Of a DNA stretch of 64,000 nucleotides, positions 1 through 7,877 are shown piece after piece; the stretch's first letter is position 1, and each line of letters opens with the position of its first letter. The notes under the pieces are model-generated. The model had not been told where the DNA came from. It worked only from the letters and a program-made list of their open reading frames with translations, and made no database searches. The stretch is from Achromobacter sp. MYb9 (GTDB lineage: Bacteria > Pseudomonadota > Gammaproteobacteria > Burkholderiales > Burkholderiaceae_B), in contig NZ_PCOQ01000002.1 of the NCBI RefSeq assembly GCF_002975275.1, positions 398,697 through 462,696 on the forward strand. The letters run 5' to 3'. Position numbers and translations under genes: made by a program.

Positions 1-474
1 GCCCAGGCCGGACTCGCCGGTGATCAGCACGCCCAGGCCCAGCACGTCGAGGAATACGCCGTGCACCGTGGTGGTGGGCGCAAGCTTCTTGCCGAGGTAG
101 ATGCGCAGCAGGTCGATCAACTGGGCGGCGGCCACGGGGGTGGACAGCAGCGGAACCTGATGCTGGTCGCATTGGTCGACCAGGTCTTGCGGCGGCGTCA
201 GGCCGTCGGCCAGCAGGATGGCGGGCACGCCGCCGATCAGCAGCTCGTCCATGTGGTGCATGCGGCGGCGCAGGTCGAAGCGCGTGTAGTACGCCAGTTC
301 TTCCTGCCCGAACACCTGGATGCGCGAGGGGTGGATCAGGTTCAAGTGGCCGACGAGGTCGGCGGCCGCCATGCCGTCATCGGGAATTGCGCGGTCCGCG
401 GCGCCTTGGCCCGAGATCCAGTTGAAGGGGATTTTGTCGGCGTTGTCGTCGACGAGTTCCTGCACCGTGAGCAT
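1..474 (-). CDS. hprK: HPr kinase/phosphorylase, N-terminal part (cut by window edge)
   Basis: Bifunctional serine kinase/phosphorylase of the PTS phosphocarrier HPr/NPr. Only the first 158 residues are in the window. The protein starts MLTVQELVDDNADK and the visible part ends exactly inside the P-loop (GESGLG at residues 153-158, with the usual K-S falling outside the window), preceded by the family's VHGVFLDVLGLGVLITG strand. The N-terminal 130 residues are the non-catalytic domain. It lies 20 bp downstream of ptsN on the same strand, the standard ptsN-hprK order of beta-proteobacteria, so it is probably co-transcribed and acts in the nitrogen/PTS-Ntr regulatory branch. The start ATG (472-474 complement) is the only good in-frame choice near the ptsN stop. 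Identification is firm; the catalytic half cannot be checked. Confidence 0.95.
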   Translation of the reverse strand, partial: MLTVQELVDDNADKIPFNWISGQGAADRAIPDDGMAAADLVGHLNLIHPSRIQVFGQEELAYYTRFDLRRRMHHMDELLIGGVPAILLADGLTPPQDLVDQCDQHQVPLLSTPVAAAQLIDLLRIYLGKKLAPTTTVHGVFLDVLGLGVLITGESGLG

Positions 475-494
475 GGCAGCGTTTCCGCGGAGGG

Positions 495-950
495 TCAGAG
501 TTGGCCGGTCGTGAGCATCTTGTGGACGATGGCCGGATCGGCCTCCGTGGCCAGGGCCTCGCGCAATGCCTTGTTGGACATCAGTTGAGCGAGTTCGGCC
601 AGGATGTCCAGGTGCTGCTGGGTGGCCGTTTCCGGCACCAGCAGGCAGAGCAGCATCGACACCGGTTGCCCGTCGGGCGCGTCGAAGGTGATGGGCTGCG
701 CCAGGCGGATGAATGCCGCCAGCGCCTGCTCCAAGCCCTTCACGCGGCCATGGGGAACGGCAACGCCCTGCCCAAGGGCAGTGGAGCCTAGGCGTTCCCG
801 GGCAAACAGGCTGTCGAACACGAGCGCACGCGCCAGGCCATGGTTGTTTTCAAAGAGAAGGCCGGCTTGTTCGAATGCTCGTTTCTTGCTCGTTGCGAGC
901 ATATCGAGCACGACGTTGCCGGCGGGTAGGATGCGCGACAAATGATTCAT
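495..950 (-). CDS. ptsN: PTS IIA-Ntr nitrogen regulatory protein
   Basis: Enzyme IIA-Ntr, the terminal phospho-acceptor of the regulatory PTS-Ntr chain; known roles in E. coli are in K+ transporter and stress regulation. The 151 residues form one PTS_EIIA type-2 domain. The phosphorylated histidine is H67 in the motif VAVPHGR, followed by the conserved FDAPDGQPV and LLVPE strands. It is flanked by hpf upstream (379 bp away) and hprK downstream (20 bp), and this triplet is conserved. No Shine-Dalgarno sequence precedes the ATG; instead a TATAAT lies 6 nt upstream, so the mRNA may be leaderless (see promoter entry). An internal ATG at codon 17 would delete conserved N-terminal residues and is less likely. 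Confidence 0.95.
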   Translation of the reverse strand: MNHLSRILPAGNVVLDMLATSKKRAFEQAGLLFENNHGLARALVFDSLFARERLGSTALGQGVAVPHGRVKGLEQALAAFIRLAQPITFDAPDGQPVSMLLCLLVPETATQQHLDILAELAQLMSNKALREALATEADPAIVHKMLTTGQL

Positions 951-1328
951 CGGATCATTATATGGTTATATGACGCAGTGCAATAAATTGGCCTCGCGCC
1001 GTGCCCATAGTGTGGGCGGACGGCCGTACGGCAAGAGCGACAGCATAGACTGATCGCGCCGGATTGTGGGCATTCCAGGGGGCGAAGGTGTTTTCAAAAG
1101 CGCCAATAGGGTGCGAAAAGCCGGAAATCCACTACGCAACGAGGCTTCTCCGGAAGAAACCGAAGATTCAGGGACAAAGCTCTTGGGGGAGTCACGCGGA
1201 AGGGGGAGTGCGGGGACTTTTGCCGATGCCCCGGCTGGACTGACGTCTAGCGGGACACCGGGACTTAGGCAGGATTTCTAGAATCGCTGTTTAGCTTGAT
1301 CGCCCAGGGCGAGTGATCATGAAGCGCA
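951..1328. other. 378-bp hpf-ptsN intergenic region, GGA-rich
   Basis: No convincing protein gene was found. An open frame at 1066-1281 on the plus strand has low-complexity Gly/Ser-rich translation, no ribosome binding site and no family resemblance. The plus strand from about 1120 to 1285 carries some eleven GGA motifs, several as CGGGA, GGGGA or TGGACT, and can form short hairpins, for example GTC-CGC/GCG-GAC around 1191-1217 with a GGA-rich loop. Near 1300-1318 a GC hairpin (CGCCC/GGGCG) follows the hpf stop on the minus strand without a U-tract. The ptsN promoter is at the low-coordinate end. A non-coding RNA is possible but unproven. Confidence 0.4.
957..986 (-). promoter_or_regulatory. 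Candidate sigma-70 promoter of ptsN, leaderless geometry
   Basis: Reading the minus strand, a perfect -10 TATAAT occupies 962-957 and ends 6 nt before the ptsN ATG (950). Upstream is either TTATTG (986-981, 18-bp spacer) or TTGCAC (983-978, 15-bp spacer) as -35. A start site 7 nt after the -10 would coincide with the A of the ATG. No ribosome binding site could fit. This is read from sequence only; transcription start is inferred. Confidence 0.55.
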
Positions 1329-1667
1329 TTACTGCTGGGGTGGCGAGAGGCTCGCCGCTTGCCGCTTCACGGACTCCGCTGAGTGACTTCGTACCTTGTC
1401 CTTGTGCTTGATGACCTGACGGTCGACTTTGTCAGCAAGAAGGTCTATGGCTGCATAGAGATTTTCATCGGTTGCTTCACAATGAATGTCTTTACCGCTA
1501 AGACGCATGGTGATTTCGGCTCTATGCCGCAGGGGCTCTACTGAGAGCATGACCTGGGTATCGATGACGTGATCGAAATGCCGCAGCACTCGCGCCAATT
1601 TGTTCATGACATATTCCCGGATTGCCGGGGTGACGTCGAGGTGACGACCGCAGATGCTCAGGTTCAT
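1329..1667 (-). CDS. hpf: Ribosome hibernation promoting factor, short form
   Basis: Binds the 30S decoding region and promotes 100S dimers and ribosome dormancy in stationary phase. The start is set by a strong Shine-Dalgarno (AAGGAGA, 1675-1681 complement) 8 nt before the ATG at 1667; an upstream TTG in the same frame (1706) has no such site. The 112-residue product begins MNLSICGRHLDVTPAIREYV, the typical YfiA/HPF S30AE domain, and lacks the long-form C-terminal dimerisation domain, so it is the short gamma/beta-proteobacterial type. It lies between lptB and ptsN. In most relatives rpoN sits directly upstream; here it does not. A plausible promoter lies at 1763-1790. Confidence 0.93.
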   Translation of the reverse strand: MNLSICGRHLDVTPAIREYVMNKLARVLRHFDHVIDTQVMLSVEPLRHRAEITMRLSGKDIHCEATDENLYAAIDLLADKVDRQVIKHKDKVRSHSAESVKRQAASLSPPQQ

Positions 1668-1762
1668 AGCGTGCTCTCCTTCTAAAAGAGAAAAATGGGT
1701 GCGCAAAATGCGCGGTGAGGTCGTTAGGCGTTCTCCTTTATTTGGGTGGTTCGTTAAGTACT

Positions 1763-1790
1763 AGTGTATAGACTCGGGCCGATAAAACAA
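1763..1790 (-). promoter_or_regulatory. Candidate hpf promoter in the lptB-hpf gap
   Basis: On the minus strand TTGTTT (1790-1785) and TACACT (1768-1763) are spaced by 16 bp, giving a leader of roughly 90 nt before hpf. The leader contains a second Shine-Dalgarno-like AAAGGAG near 1733-1739 not followed by a start codon, and a small hairpin GCGCA/TGCGC (1700-1712). This indicates hpf can be expressed independently of the lpt operon, as expected for a stationary-phase gene. Confidence 0.45.
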
Positions 1791-1889
1791 GCTGACCTAG
1801 CGCAAGAACATGGCATTTTTATGGCGGAGTCCCAGGGGAGTATCCCTCCTTGCCCGCAGGGGGCCTAGGGGTCTTCCCCAGGGTGCCAG

Positions 1890-2684
1890 TTACATGCGGA
1901 AGTGCTCGCCCAGATAGACGCGGCGCACGGCCGGATCGCCCACGATTTCGTCGGGGTGGCCGTCGGTCAGCACTTTGCCTTCGCTGATGATGTAGGCGCG
2001 GTCGCAGATGCCCAGCGTTTCGCGCACGTTGTGGTCGGTGATCAGCACGCCGATGCCGCGGCCCTTCAGGAACCGGACGATGCGCTGGATTTCGATGACG
2101 GCGATGGGGTCCACGCCGGCGAAGGGCTCATCCAGCAGGATGAAGCGCGGGCTGGTCGCCAGCGCGCGCGCGATTTCCACGCGGCGGCGTTCGCCGCCCG
2201 ACAGCGAGATCGCGGCATTGCTGCGGATATGGCCGATCTGGAGCTCTTCCAGCAAGGCTTCCATCTGCTCGTTGATCTTGGGCGTGGAAAGCGCACGGCC
2301 GTCTGCGTCGACCTGCAATTCCAGCACGGCGCGGATGTTCTGTTCCACCGTCAGCCGACGGAACACGGAGGCGTCCTGCGGCAGGTACGACAGGCCCATG
2401 CGCGCGCGCTTGTGGATCGGCATTGCCGTGATGACCGAGCCGTCGATTTCGATGCGGCCGGCATCCGCGGGCACCAGGCCCACGATCATGTAGAAGCTGG
2501 TGGTCTTGCCGGCGCCGTTGGGGCCAAGCAGGCCGACGACTTCGCCGCTGACGACGGACAGGGACACGTCCTGCACCACGGTCCGGCCGTTATAGGTCTT
2601 GCGCAAACCGGTTGCGCGCAGGCTGCCCTGCTTGACCCCCGAGGGGGCGGAGGTCACGGGGGTCGGCACAGAAGGTTGGTTCAT
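1890..2684 (-). CDS. lptB: LPS export ABC transporter ATPase
   Basis: Cytoplasmic ATPase of the LptB2FGC complex that extracts LPS from the inner membrane. The 264-residue protein has Walker [10 protein letters not shown] at 54-62, Q-loop LPQDASVF at 101-108, signature LSGGE at 161-165, Walker B FILLDEP at 181-187 and H-switch H218. An extra 20-residue Ser/Pro/Thr-rich N-terminal tail precedes the fold, compared with the 241-residue E. coli protein. It is the third gene of the lptC-lptA-lptB series, 33 bp after lptA. The next gene downstream is hpf rather than rpoN. Confidence 0.96.
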   Translation of the reverse strand: MNQPSVPTPVTSAPSGVKQGSLRATGLRKTYNGRTVVQDVSLSVVSGEVVGLLGPNGAGKTTSFYMIVGLVPADAGRIEIDGSVITAMPIHKRARMGLSYLPQDASVFRRLTVEQNIRAVLELQVDADGRALSTPKINEQMEALLEELQIGHIRSNAAISLSGGERRRVEIARALATSPRFILLDEPFAGVDPIAVIEIQRIVRFLKGRGIGVLITDHNVRETLGICDRAYIISEGKVLTDGHPDEIVGDPAVRRVYLGEHFRM

Positions 2685-2717
2685 CGTGGCTGCGAGTGGT
2701 GTTGCATGGGGGGCGGC

Positions 2718-3368
2718 TTAGCGCCCTTTCTTGGCGGCTTGTTGCTTGCGGCATTCGGCGACCGCCGCGTCCGACTTGGCGCGGGGTTCGGCGACCGAGC
2801 GGACGCGTCCGCCAGCGGCTGCGGAATTGGGGCCGCCTTGGGCTTCGTACGTGCCGGTTTTCTCGTTGTAGCGTACCCGTTCGCCGCGAATCGTGTCGAA
2901 CGGTTTGCCACAGACATAACGGACGACCACGGCTTGGCCGATCAGGTCGAAGGTGTTCTTGGTGCCGTCGTATTCGGCGCGCAGCCCCTTGCCTTCGATC
3001 AGTTCGAAGGTCTCGGGACGTTCCTGGCGGATGGTCACGACTTTGCCTTTGTTGGCCGTCGCCGTGCCGTATTGGCCGCCCTGGGCGTCCTCGTGCATTT
3101 CCAGCGTATCGGAGGTCAGCGTCATGAGGCCGCGCGTCATGTTGACGTTGCCCGTGAAGACGCTTTGCTTTTTCACGTCGTCATAGTGCAGGGTGTCCGA
3201 CAGGATCAGCGTGCTGGGCTCCTCGGCGGGGGTTGCCGCCTTGCTGGCGCCGGCTGCGGGCTTGGGCGCGGCGTCCTGGGCGTGGGCCGGCGCAAGCACC
3301 GAAGCCGTCAGCAGGACCGCGCCGAGCAGGCGGGTCGTCGGGGCAAGGAGAATCCGGAGGTCGGTCAT
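2718..3368 (-). CDS. lptA: LPS transport periplasmic bridge protein
   Basis: Periplasmic OstA/LptA_N-domain protein that polymerises head-to-tail to carry LPS from LptC to LptD. The 216 residues begin with a cleavable signal peptide (about residues 1-30, ending APAHA before QDAAPK), followed by a Pro/Ala-rich linker and the beta-jellyroll (LILSDTLHYDD, VFTGNVNMTRG, LTSDTLEMHED). The C-terminus is Lys/Arg/Gln-rich. Its ATG overlaps the lptC stop by 4 bp (ATGA), implying translational coupling. It is moderately longer than the E. coli protein (185 residues). Confidence 0.94.
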   Translation of the reverse strand: MTDLRILLAPTTRLLGAVLLTASVLAPAHAQDAAPKPAAGASKAATPAEEPSTLILSDTLHYDDVKKQSVFTGNVNMTRGLMTLTSDTLEMHEDAQGGQYGTATANKGKVVTIRQERPETFELIEGKGLRAEYDGTKNTFDLIGQAVVVRYVCGKPFDTIRGERVRYNEKTGTYEAQGGPNSAAAGGRVRSVAEPRAKSDAAVAECRKQQAAKKGR

Positions 3369-3997
3369 GGCTTTTTCTGGTCAGAGTTGTTGGCGGGTAT
3401 CTCGGTCCGGCGTTGTTGCCTGCCTTCGGAACCGGAGATCTCGACGTCCGTCGACGCGGATACCTGCAATTGGCGTGTTTTGTTGTTGTAGTGCATGCCC
3501 TTGCCGTTCATGCGCGAACGGCCCTTGATCACCTCGGCGGGCAGATCCGTGAAAACCACATCTTCGTCCGGCAGGATGATCAACTGCTGGCTGCGCACGT
3601 CCAGCACGTCGTTGTTGGCGTCGGGCTGGCGATGCACGTGCGCGTCGCCGTTCATGACGATGCGCTTGCCGCCTTGCTCCATCACGGCGGTCTTCGAGAC
3701 GCCCACCGTGATCGGGTTGGCTTCGCGTTGGCCCACCGCGCGCGGCGCGGTGATGTGGTACGAGTCATCGTCCGGAAAGTGTTCGGCGTATTCGCCTTCC
3801 AGCCGGTTGATGGGGCGTCCCGACGGATCGGTGCGCAGCATCACGAAATCGCGTGACCACGCGTCCATCTCGTGCGTGAGGCGCCGCGGCGGGTCCACCT
3901 GGATGGCGCGCTGCGCGTAATCGGCCGCCCACCACGAACTGGTGACGAGCACCAGCAGGAGGAACAGCGCGATCAGTGAAGGGAAACGTTCTTTCAT
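3365..3997 (-). CDS. lptC: LPS export inner-membrane anchor protein
   Basis: Single-pass inner-membrane protein that passes LPS from LptB2FG to LptA. The chosen start (MKERFPSLIALFLLLVLVTS) puts the sole transmembrane helix at about residues 6-26, followed by a periplasmic jellyroll with the family's repeated strands (DPSGRPINRLEGEYAEHFPDD, MNGDAHVHRQ, DVVFTDLPAEV). The result is 210 residues, close to the 191 of E. coli. An 85-codon upstream extension in frame is antisense-like low-complexity sequence overlapping kdsC and was discarded. It starts 37 bp after kdsC and overlaps lptA by 4 bp. Confidence 0.93.
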   Translation of the reverse strand: MKERFPSLIALFLLLVLVTSSWWAADYAQRAIQVDPPRRLTHEMDAWSRDFVMLRTDPSGRPINRLEGEYAEHFPDDDSYHITAPRAVGQREANPITVGVSKTAVMEQGGKRIVMNGDAHVHRQPDANNDVLDVRSQQLIILPDEDVVFTDLPAEVIKGRSRMNGKGMHYNNKTRQLQVSASTDVEISGSEGRQQRRTEIPANNSDQKKP

Positions 3998-4034
3998 CAG
4001 GTTCGCCGCGCGGGCGTGTGCGGGTTCAAGAGGG

Positions 4035-4643
4035 TCATTGGATGGCGCCGGGGCCAAGCAGGCCCGGCGCCGCCAGGAATGCGCCAAGGCGCCCCTGGGA
4101 GGCCAGCAGCAGGTCGCAGCATTCGCGCACCGCGCCGCTGCCGCCCGGTTGCGTCGAGACCCAATGCGCTGCCTGGCTGACATAGCCGGGCGCGTTCGGC
4201 ACGCTGACGGCGAAGCCGGCGCGCTGCATGGCCGGCAGATCGATGATGTCATCGCCCATATAGCCGGTCTGATTCAGTTGGACCGCGTTGCGCTGCGCAA
4301 GTTCTACCAGGGCCGCGCCCTTGTCGCGAACGCCCTGCATGACTTCCGCGATGCCCAGTTCGGCGGCGCGGCGCGCCACGATGGGGCCCGAGCGGCCCGT
4401 CATCAGCGCCACCTTCAGCCCGCCTTCCATCAGCAGGCGCAGGCCGTGGCCGTCCAGTGCGTGGAAGCGCTTTTGCAGTTCGCCGCTTTCGCCATAGTAG
4501 AGGCTGCCATCGGTCAGCACGCCGTCGACGTCGAAGACCATCAGGCGCACCGCTGCGGCACGGTCGCGCACGGTGGCGGGAATACGGGCAAGGACCAGCG
4601 CTTCGGCCGGGTGAGTCACGGAAGCAGGAAGATTCATAGTCAT
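4035..4643 (-). CDS. kdsC: 3-deoxy-D-manno-octulosonate 8-phosphate phosphatase
   Basis: HAD-superfamily tetrameric phosphatase that hydrolyses Kdo-8-phosphate to Kdo for lipid A core synthesis. The 202-residue protein has HAD motif I FDVDGVLTDG with nucleophile D38 and acid D40, motif II LMTGRSG and motif IV MGDDIIDLPAM. It lacks a cap domain, as expected for the KdsC subtype. The ATG overlaps the kdsD stop (ATGA, 4640-4643); a second ATG two codons later is an equally possible start. The kdsD-kdsC pair supplies Kdo and is coupled here to the LPS export genes lptC-lptA-lptB. Confidence 0.95.
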   Translation of the reverse strand: MTMNLPASVTHPAEALVLARIPATVRDRAAAVRLMVFDVDGVLTDGSLYYGESGELQKRFHALDGHGLRLLMEGGLKVALMTGRSGPIVARRAAELGIAEVMQGVRDKGAALVELAQRNAVQLNQTGYMGDDIIDLPAMQRAGFAVSVPNAPGYVSQAAHWVSTQPGGSGAVRECCDLLLASQGRLGAFLAAPGLLGPGAIQ

Positions 4644-5629
4644 ACCACTTTAGCGGCCATCAGATCGTGCATGTGCAAGGCGCCGAGCAGCGCGCCATCG
4701 TTGTCCAGCACCAGCATCTGGCTGAGCCGGAGCTCGTCCATCTGCTGGGCGGCTTCGACGGCAAGCGCGTCGGGGTTGATGCTGCGTGGCGACCGGGTCA
4801 TGCCGGCCTCCACGGTCAGACTGCGGATATCGCCGTGCCGGGCGATCAGGCGGCGCAAATCGCCGTCGGTGAAGATGCCCAGCGGGCGGTGCTGCGCGTC
4901 GGTGACGACGGTCATGCCCATGCCTTTGGCCGACATGACTTCCAGCGCCTGGGACACCGGGGTGCCGGACAGCACGATCGGCAGGGCGTTGCCCTGGCGC
5001 ATGACGTCGCGCACGTGGGTCAGCAGGCGGCGGCCAAGGGCGCCGCCCGGATGCGACCGCGCGAAATCCTGGGGGCCGAAGCCGCGGGCTTCCAGGCAGG
5101 CGACCGCGAGGGCGTCGCCCAGGGCCAGCGCTGCCGTGGTGCTGGCCGTGGGCGCCAAATTCAACGGGCAGGCCTCCAGCGCCACGCTGCCATCCAGGTG
5201 CACATCGGCCAGCAGGGCCAATTCCGATTGCGGGTGGCCGGTGATCGCCACCAGCTTCGCGCCCATGCGGCGCGCCACCGGCAAGATGGTCAGCAGCTCT
5301 TGGCCGGCGCCCGAATACGAAATGGCGATGACGACATCGTCCCGCGTGATCATGCCCAGGTCGCCATGGACGGCTTCCGCGGCGTGCACGAAGAAGGCCG
5401 GGGTGCCGGTCGAGGCGAACGTCGCGGCGATCTTGCGGGCGATATGGCCCGTCTTGCCGATGCCGGTGACGACGACCCGGCCGCGGCAGGCCAGCAGCAG
5501 GGCGACGACCTGGGTGAAGGTGTCGTCCAGCCGGGCGGACAGGTCCAGCAGACCCTGACTTTCGATTTGCAGCGTTCTGCGCGCGGATGCCAGCGCGGTA
5601 TCGGACGATGTAGTGGGATGATCAGTCAT
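4640..5629 (-). CDS. kdsD: D-arabinose 5-phosphate isomerase
   Basis: Interconverts ribulose-5-phosphate and arabinose-5-phosphate, the first step to Kdo. The 329 residues comprise an N-terminal SIS sugar-isomerase domain (about 35-175, with [15 protein letters not shown] and [13 protein letters not shown], and [17 protein letters not shown]) and two C-terminal CBS domains (about 205-329). It is the first gene of the minus-strand kds-lpt block and is divergent from purT, with 104 bp between the two starts that must hold both promoters. KpsF/GutQ paralogues share this architecture; the linkage to kdsC supports KdsD. Confidence 0.94.
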   Translation of the reverse strand: MTDHPTTSSDTALASARRTLQIESQGLLDLSARLDDTFTQVVALLLACRGRVVVTGIGKTGHIARKIAATFASTGTPAFFVHAAEAVHGDLGMITRDDVVIAISYSGAGQELLTILPVARRMGAKLVAITGHPQSELALLADVHLDGSVALEACPLNLAPTASTTAALALGDALAVACLEARGFGPQDFARSHPGGALGRRLLTHVRDVMRQGNALPIVLSGTPVSQALEVMSAKGMGMTVVTDAQHRPLGIFTDGDLRRLIARHGDIRSLTVEAGMTRSPRSINPDALAVEAAQQMDELRLSQMLVLDNDGALLGALHMHDLMAAKVV

Positions 5630-5733
5630 GCGGCGATTTTAATATCAGTATGCGGGTTTGCCCCCAGCAGGGGCGTATGGCATCCTGGCGGCTGTTTTCA
5701 ACGGCTTTCAATCCTTCTATCCAGGCCCGCTCC

Positions 5734-6951
5734 ATGTCCAGCATTTCCAGCCCCGTCCTTGGCACGCCCCTGTCCCCCCTGGCCACCCGAGTCATGCTGC
5801 TCGGGTCGGGTGAATTGGGTAAAGAGGTCATCATTGCCCTGCAGAGGCTGGGCGTGGAAGTCATTGCGGTGGACCGGTACGCGGATGCGCCGGGCCACCA
5901 GGTGGCGCACCGGGCGCACGTGGTCTCGATGACCGACGCGGACGCCCTGAAGAAGATCATCGAACAGGAACGGCCGCACGTTATTGTCCCCGAAATCGAG
6001 GCTATTGCCACGAGTTTGCTGGTGGAACTGGAAGCGGCCGGCGTGGCGCGCGTGACCCCGACCGCCCGCGCGGCCCAATTGACCATGAACCGCGAGGGTA
6101 TCCGCCGCCTGGCGGCCGAGACCCTGGGCCTGCCGACTTCCCCCTATAAATTCGTCGACACCGAGGCGGAACTGCGCGCCGCGATCGACGGCGGCATCGG
6201 CTACCCCTGCGTCATCAAGCCGGTCATGTCTTCGTCCGGCAAGGGCCAGTCGGTGATCAAAAGCGCGGACGATGTGGGGCAATCGTGGCGCTACGCCCAG
6301 GAAGGCGGCCGCGTGGGCGGTGGCCGGGCCATCGTCGAAGGTTTCATCCGCTTCGACTATGAAATCACCCTGCTGACCGTCCGCGCCCGGGGCGCCGACG
6401 GCCGCGTCGAGACCCACTATTGCGAGCCCATCGGCCACAAGCAGGTCGATGGCGACTACGTCGAAAGCTGGCAGCCGCACCCGATGTCGCCCGCCGCGCT
6501 GGCGCGGGCCCGGGAAATCGCCCTGGCCGTCACGGCCGACCTGGGCGGGCTGGGCATCTTCGGCGTCGAACTGTTCGTGGCCGGCGACCAGGTCTGGTTC
6601 TCGGAAGTCAGCCCGCGTCCGCACGACACGGGCATGGTGACCATGATCACGCAGGCCCAGAACGAATTCGAATTGCACGCCCGCGCGCTGCTGGGGCTGC
6701 CGGTGGACACCCGCCTGCGCCAGCCGGGCGCCAGCAGCGTCATCTATGGCGGGGTGGATGCCGCCGCCGTGTCGTTCCATAACGTGGCGGAAGCCCTGGC
6801 GGAAGCCGGCACGGATATCCGCCTGTTCGGCAAGCCCGAATCCTTCGTCAAGCGCCGCATGGGCGTGGGCCTGGCCGTCGCCGACGATGTCGCGACCGCC
6901 CGCGCCAAGGCCAAGCGCGTGTCCGCCGCCGTTTCGGTTAAGGCGGGCTGA
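5734..6951 (+). CDS. purT: Formate-dependent GAR transformylase
   Basis: ATP-grasp enzyme making formylglycinamide ribonucleotide from GAR, formate and ATP, the folate-independent third step of purine synthesis. With the start at [15 protein letters not shown] it has 405 residues (E. coli 392). Features seen are the N-terminal GSGELGKE at 24-31, the EIEAIAT motif, the ATP-grasp segment [15 protein letters not shown], and the Mg-binding [15 protein letters not shown]. An upstream in-frame ATG (5650) would add an unlikely 28 residues overlapping the divergent promoter region. It is monocistronic, ended by the terminator at 7007-7037. Confidence 0.95.
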   Translation: MSSISSPVLGTPLSPLATRVMLLGSGELGKEVIIALQRLGVEVIAVDRYADAPGHQVAHRAHVVSMTDADALKKIIEQERPHVIVPEIEAIATSLLVELEAAGVARVTPTARAAQLTMNREGIRRLAAETLGLPTSPYKFVDTEAELRAAIDGGIGYPCVIKPVMSSSGKGQSVIKSADDVGQSWRYAQEGGRVGGGRAIVEGFIRFDYEITLLTVRARGADGRVETHYCEPIGHKQVDGDYVESWQPHPMSPAALARAREIALAVTADLGGLGIFGVELFVAGDQVWFSEVSPRPHDTGMVTMITQAQNEFELHARALLGLPVDTRLRQPGASSVIYGGVDAAAVSFHNVAEALAEAGTDIRLFGKPESFVKRRMGVGLAVADDVATARAKAKRVSAAVSVKAG

Positions 6952-7006
6952 TATCGCCGGGCGACGCCCGACCTGTTGTCGTTCCCCCGGGGTACCGCCC
7001 CGTTCG

Positions 7007-7037
7007 CAGCCACCCGCCTTTCGGCCGGTGGCTGTTT
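7007..7037 (+). terminator. Rho-independent terminator after purT
   Basis: An 8-bp stem (CAGCCACC at 7007-7014 with GGTGGCTG at 7027-7034) continues past one C/C mismatch into GCC/GGC with a TTTC loop and is followed by TTT. It lies 55 bp after the purT stop and separates purT from the cytochrome bd region. Confidence 0.8.
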
Positions 7038-7126
7038 GCATTGGGTGTCTCCCCGACCGAAGCGAGGCTTGCGCCGTTGCCCCTACCGCCAGTGTGGTTT
7101 GCGCTTTCGCACAGTTTGTTCGATAA

Positions 7127-7144
7127 TTTCAGGAATTACTGAAA
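7127..7144. promoter_or_regulatory. Inverted repeat, candidate operator of the cyd regulator
   Basis: TTTCAG (7127-7132) and CTGAAA (7139-7144) form a perfect 6-bp inverted repeat around GAATTA, 58 bp before the MarR-like gene. The left nine bases TTTCAGGAA recur at 7769-7777, upstream of cydA. A dyad of this size suits a winged-helix dimer, so autoregulation is plausible but inferred. Confidence 0.45.
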
Positions 7145-7159
7145 GCGGTGTAACTGTAT

Positions 7160-7199
7160 TTATCAGCCATGCCGTGATCCGACTCGTTGGCGCTGATAA
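7160..7199. promoter_or_regulatory. 8-bp inverted repeat overlapping the regulator's start region
   Basis: TTATCAGC (7160-7167) and GCTGATAA (7192-7199) are perfect complements separated by 24 nt; the right arm ends 3 nt before the ATG at 7203, where a ribosome binding site would be expected and none is visible. It could be a second operator or an RNA hairpin limiting translation of the regulator. Confidence 0.4.
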
Positions 7200-7202
7200 C
7201 TC

Positions 7203-7748
7203 ATGGTTCTTACCCCTCAAAACGAACGCTTCGTGCTGCATTTCGGCGAAATGGGCAGCCGCTGGGGCGTGAACCGCACCGTGGGCCAGATCTACGCCCT
7301 GCTGTTCCTGCATCCCGACCCGCTGAATGCCGACGACATTGCGGAAACGCTGGGGTTCTCGCGCTCGAACGTCAGCCTGGGACTGAAAGAGCTGCAGTCT
7401 TGGCGGCTGGTCAAGCTGATCCACCAGGTGGGCGACCGCCGCGACTACTTCGAGACGCCCAAAGACGTGTGGGAGATCTTCCGCATCCTGATGGAAGAAA
7501 AGCGCAAGCGCGAAATCAATCCCACGCTCACCTTGCTGCGCGACACCTTGCTGGAAACCCCTTCGGGGCCCAACGACGCCTACGCGCAGCAACGCATGAC
7601 CGAAATGCTGGAGCTCATCGAACTGTCTTCCGGATGGTTCGATGAGGTTCAACGCCTGCCCCCGGAGACCGTGCAAAAGCTCATGCGACTGGGTTCGCAA
7701 GTGCAAAAAGTGCTGGGCTTCGCCGGCAAATTGCGGGGCAAGGGCTAA
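7203..7748 (+). CDS. MarR/GbsR-family winged-helix regulator, likely of cyd genes
   Basis: Predicted DNA-binding regulator of 181 residues. Residues about 25-95 form a MarR-type winged helix: DDIAETLGFSRSNVSLGLKEL is the helix-turn-helix, and VGDRRDYFETPKDVW the wing and following helix, the pattern of GbsR/YvaV-type proteins. The C-terminal 80 residues are helical and probably dimerise. It sits directly upstream of cydABX-cydDC on the same strand (129 bp before cydA), which suggests control of the bd oxidase. It has no visible haem, Fe-S or cysteine sensor motif, since the protein lacks cysteine altogether, so it is not an FNR- or CydR-like redox sensor. The signal it responds to is unknown. 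Start is fixed only by family length; there is no good Shine-Dalgarno. Confidence 0.85.
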   Translation: MVLTPQNERFVLHFGEMGSRWGVNRTVGQIYALLFLHPDPLNADDIAETLGFSRSNVSLGLKELQSWRLVKLIHQVGDRRDYFETPKDVWEIFRILMEEKRKREINPTLTLLRDTLLETPSGPNDAYAQQRMTEMLELIELSSGWFDEVQRLPPETVQKLMRLGSQVQKVLGFAGKLRGKG

Positions 7749-7877
7749 GTGGCTCATCCGCCCCGATTTTTCAGGAAACCTCTATGAAGTTGTTTGCAAC
7801 GCCCGTAACATGGCGCGAGAGACGGCCTGGGAACCATGCCGGTTGCCGCGGCACCTCCACTGCTTGGGAGCGCCCCA

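Noticed and set aside
1066..1281. A 71-codon open frame between hpf and ptsN
   Set aside because: No Shine-Dalgarno sequence and non-protein-like Gly/Ser/Thr-rich translation. The stretch is better read as non-coding.
1021..1290. Riboswitch or RNase P/6S/SRP RNA in the hpf-ptsN gap
   Set aside because: None of the consensus cores I know for these classes matches. Only the GGA-rich feature remains.
1668..1706. A TTG start extending hpf by 13 residues
   Set aside because: The strong AAGGAGA sits between this TTG and the ATG and fits the ATG at 1667, whose product matches the family N-terminus.
3998..4252. An 85-codon N-terminal extension of lptC
   Set aside because: It overlaps kdsC, is Cys/Ala/Arg-rich without pattern, and would bury the membrane anchor inside the protein.
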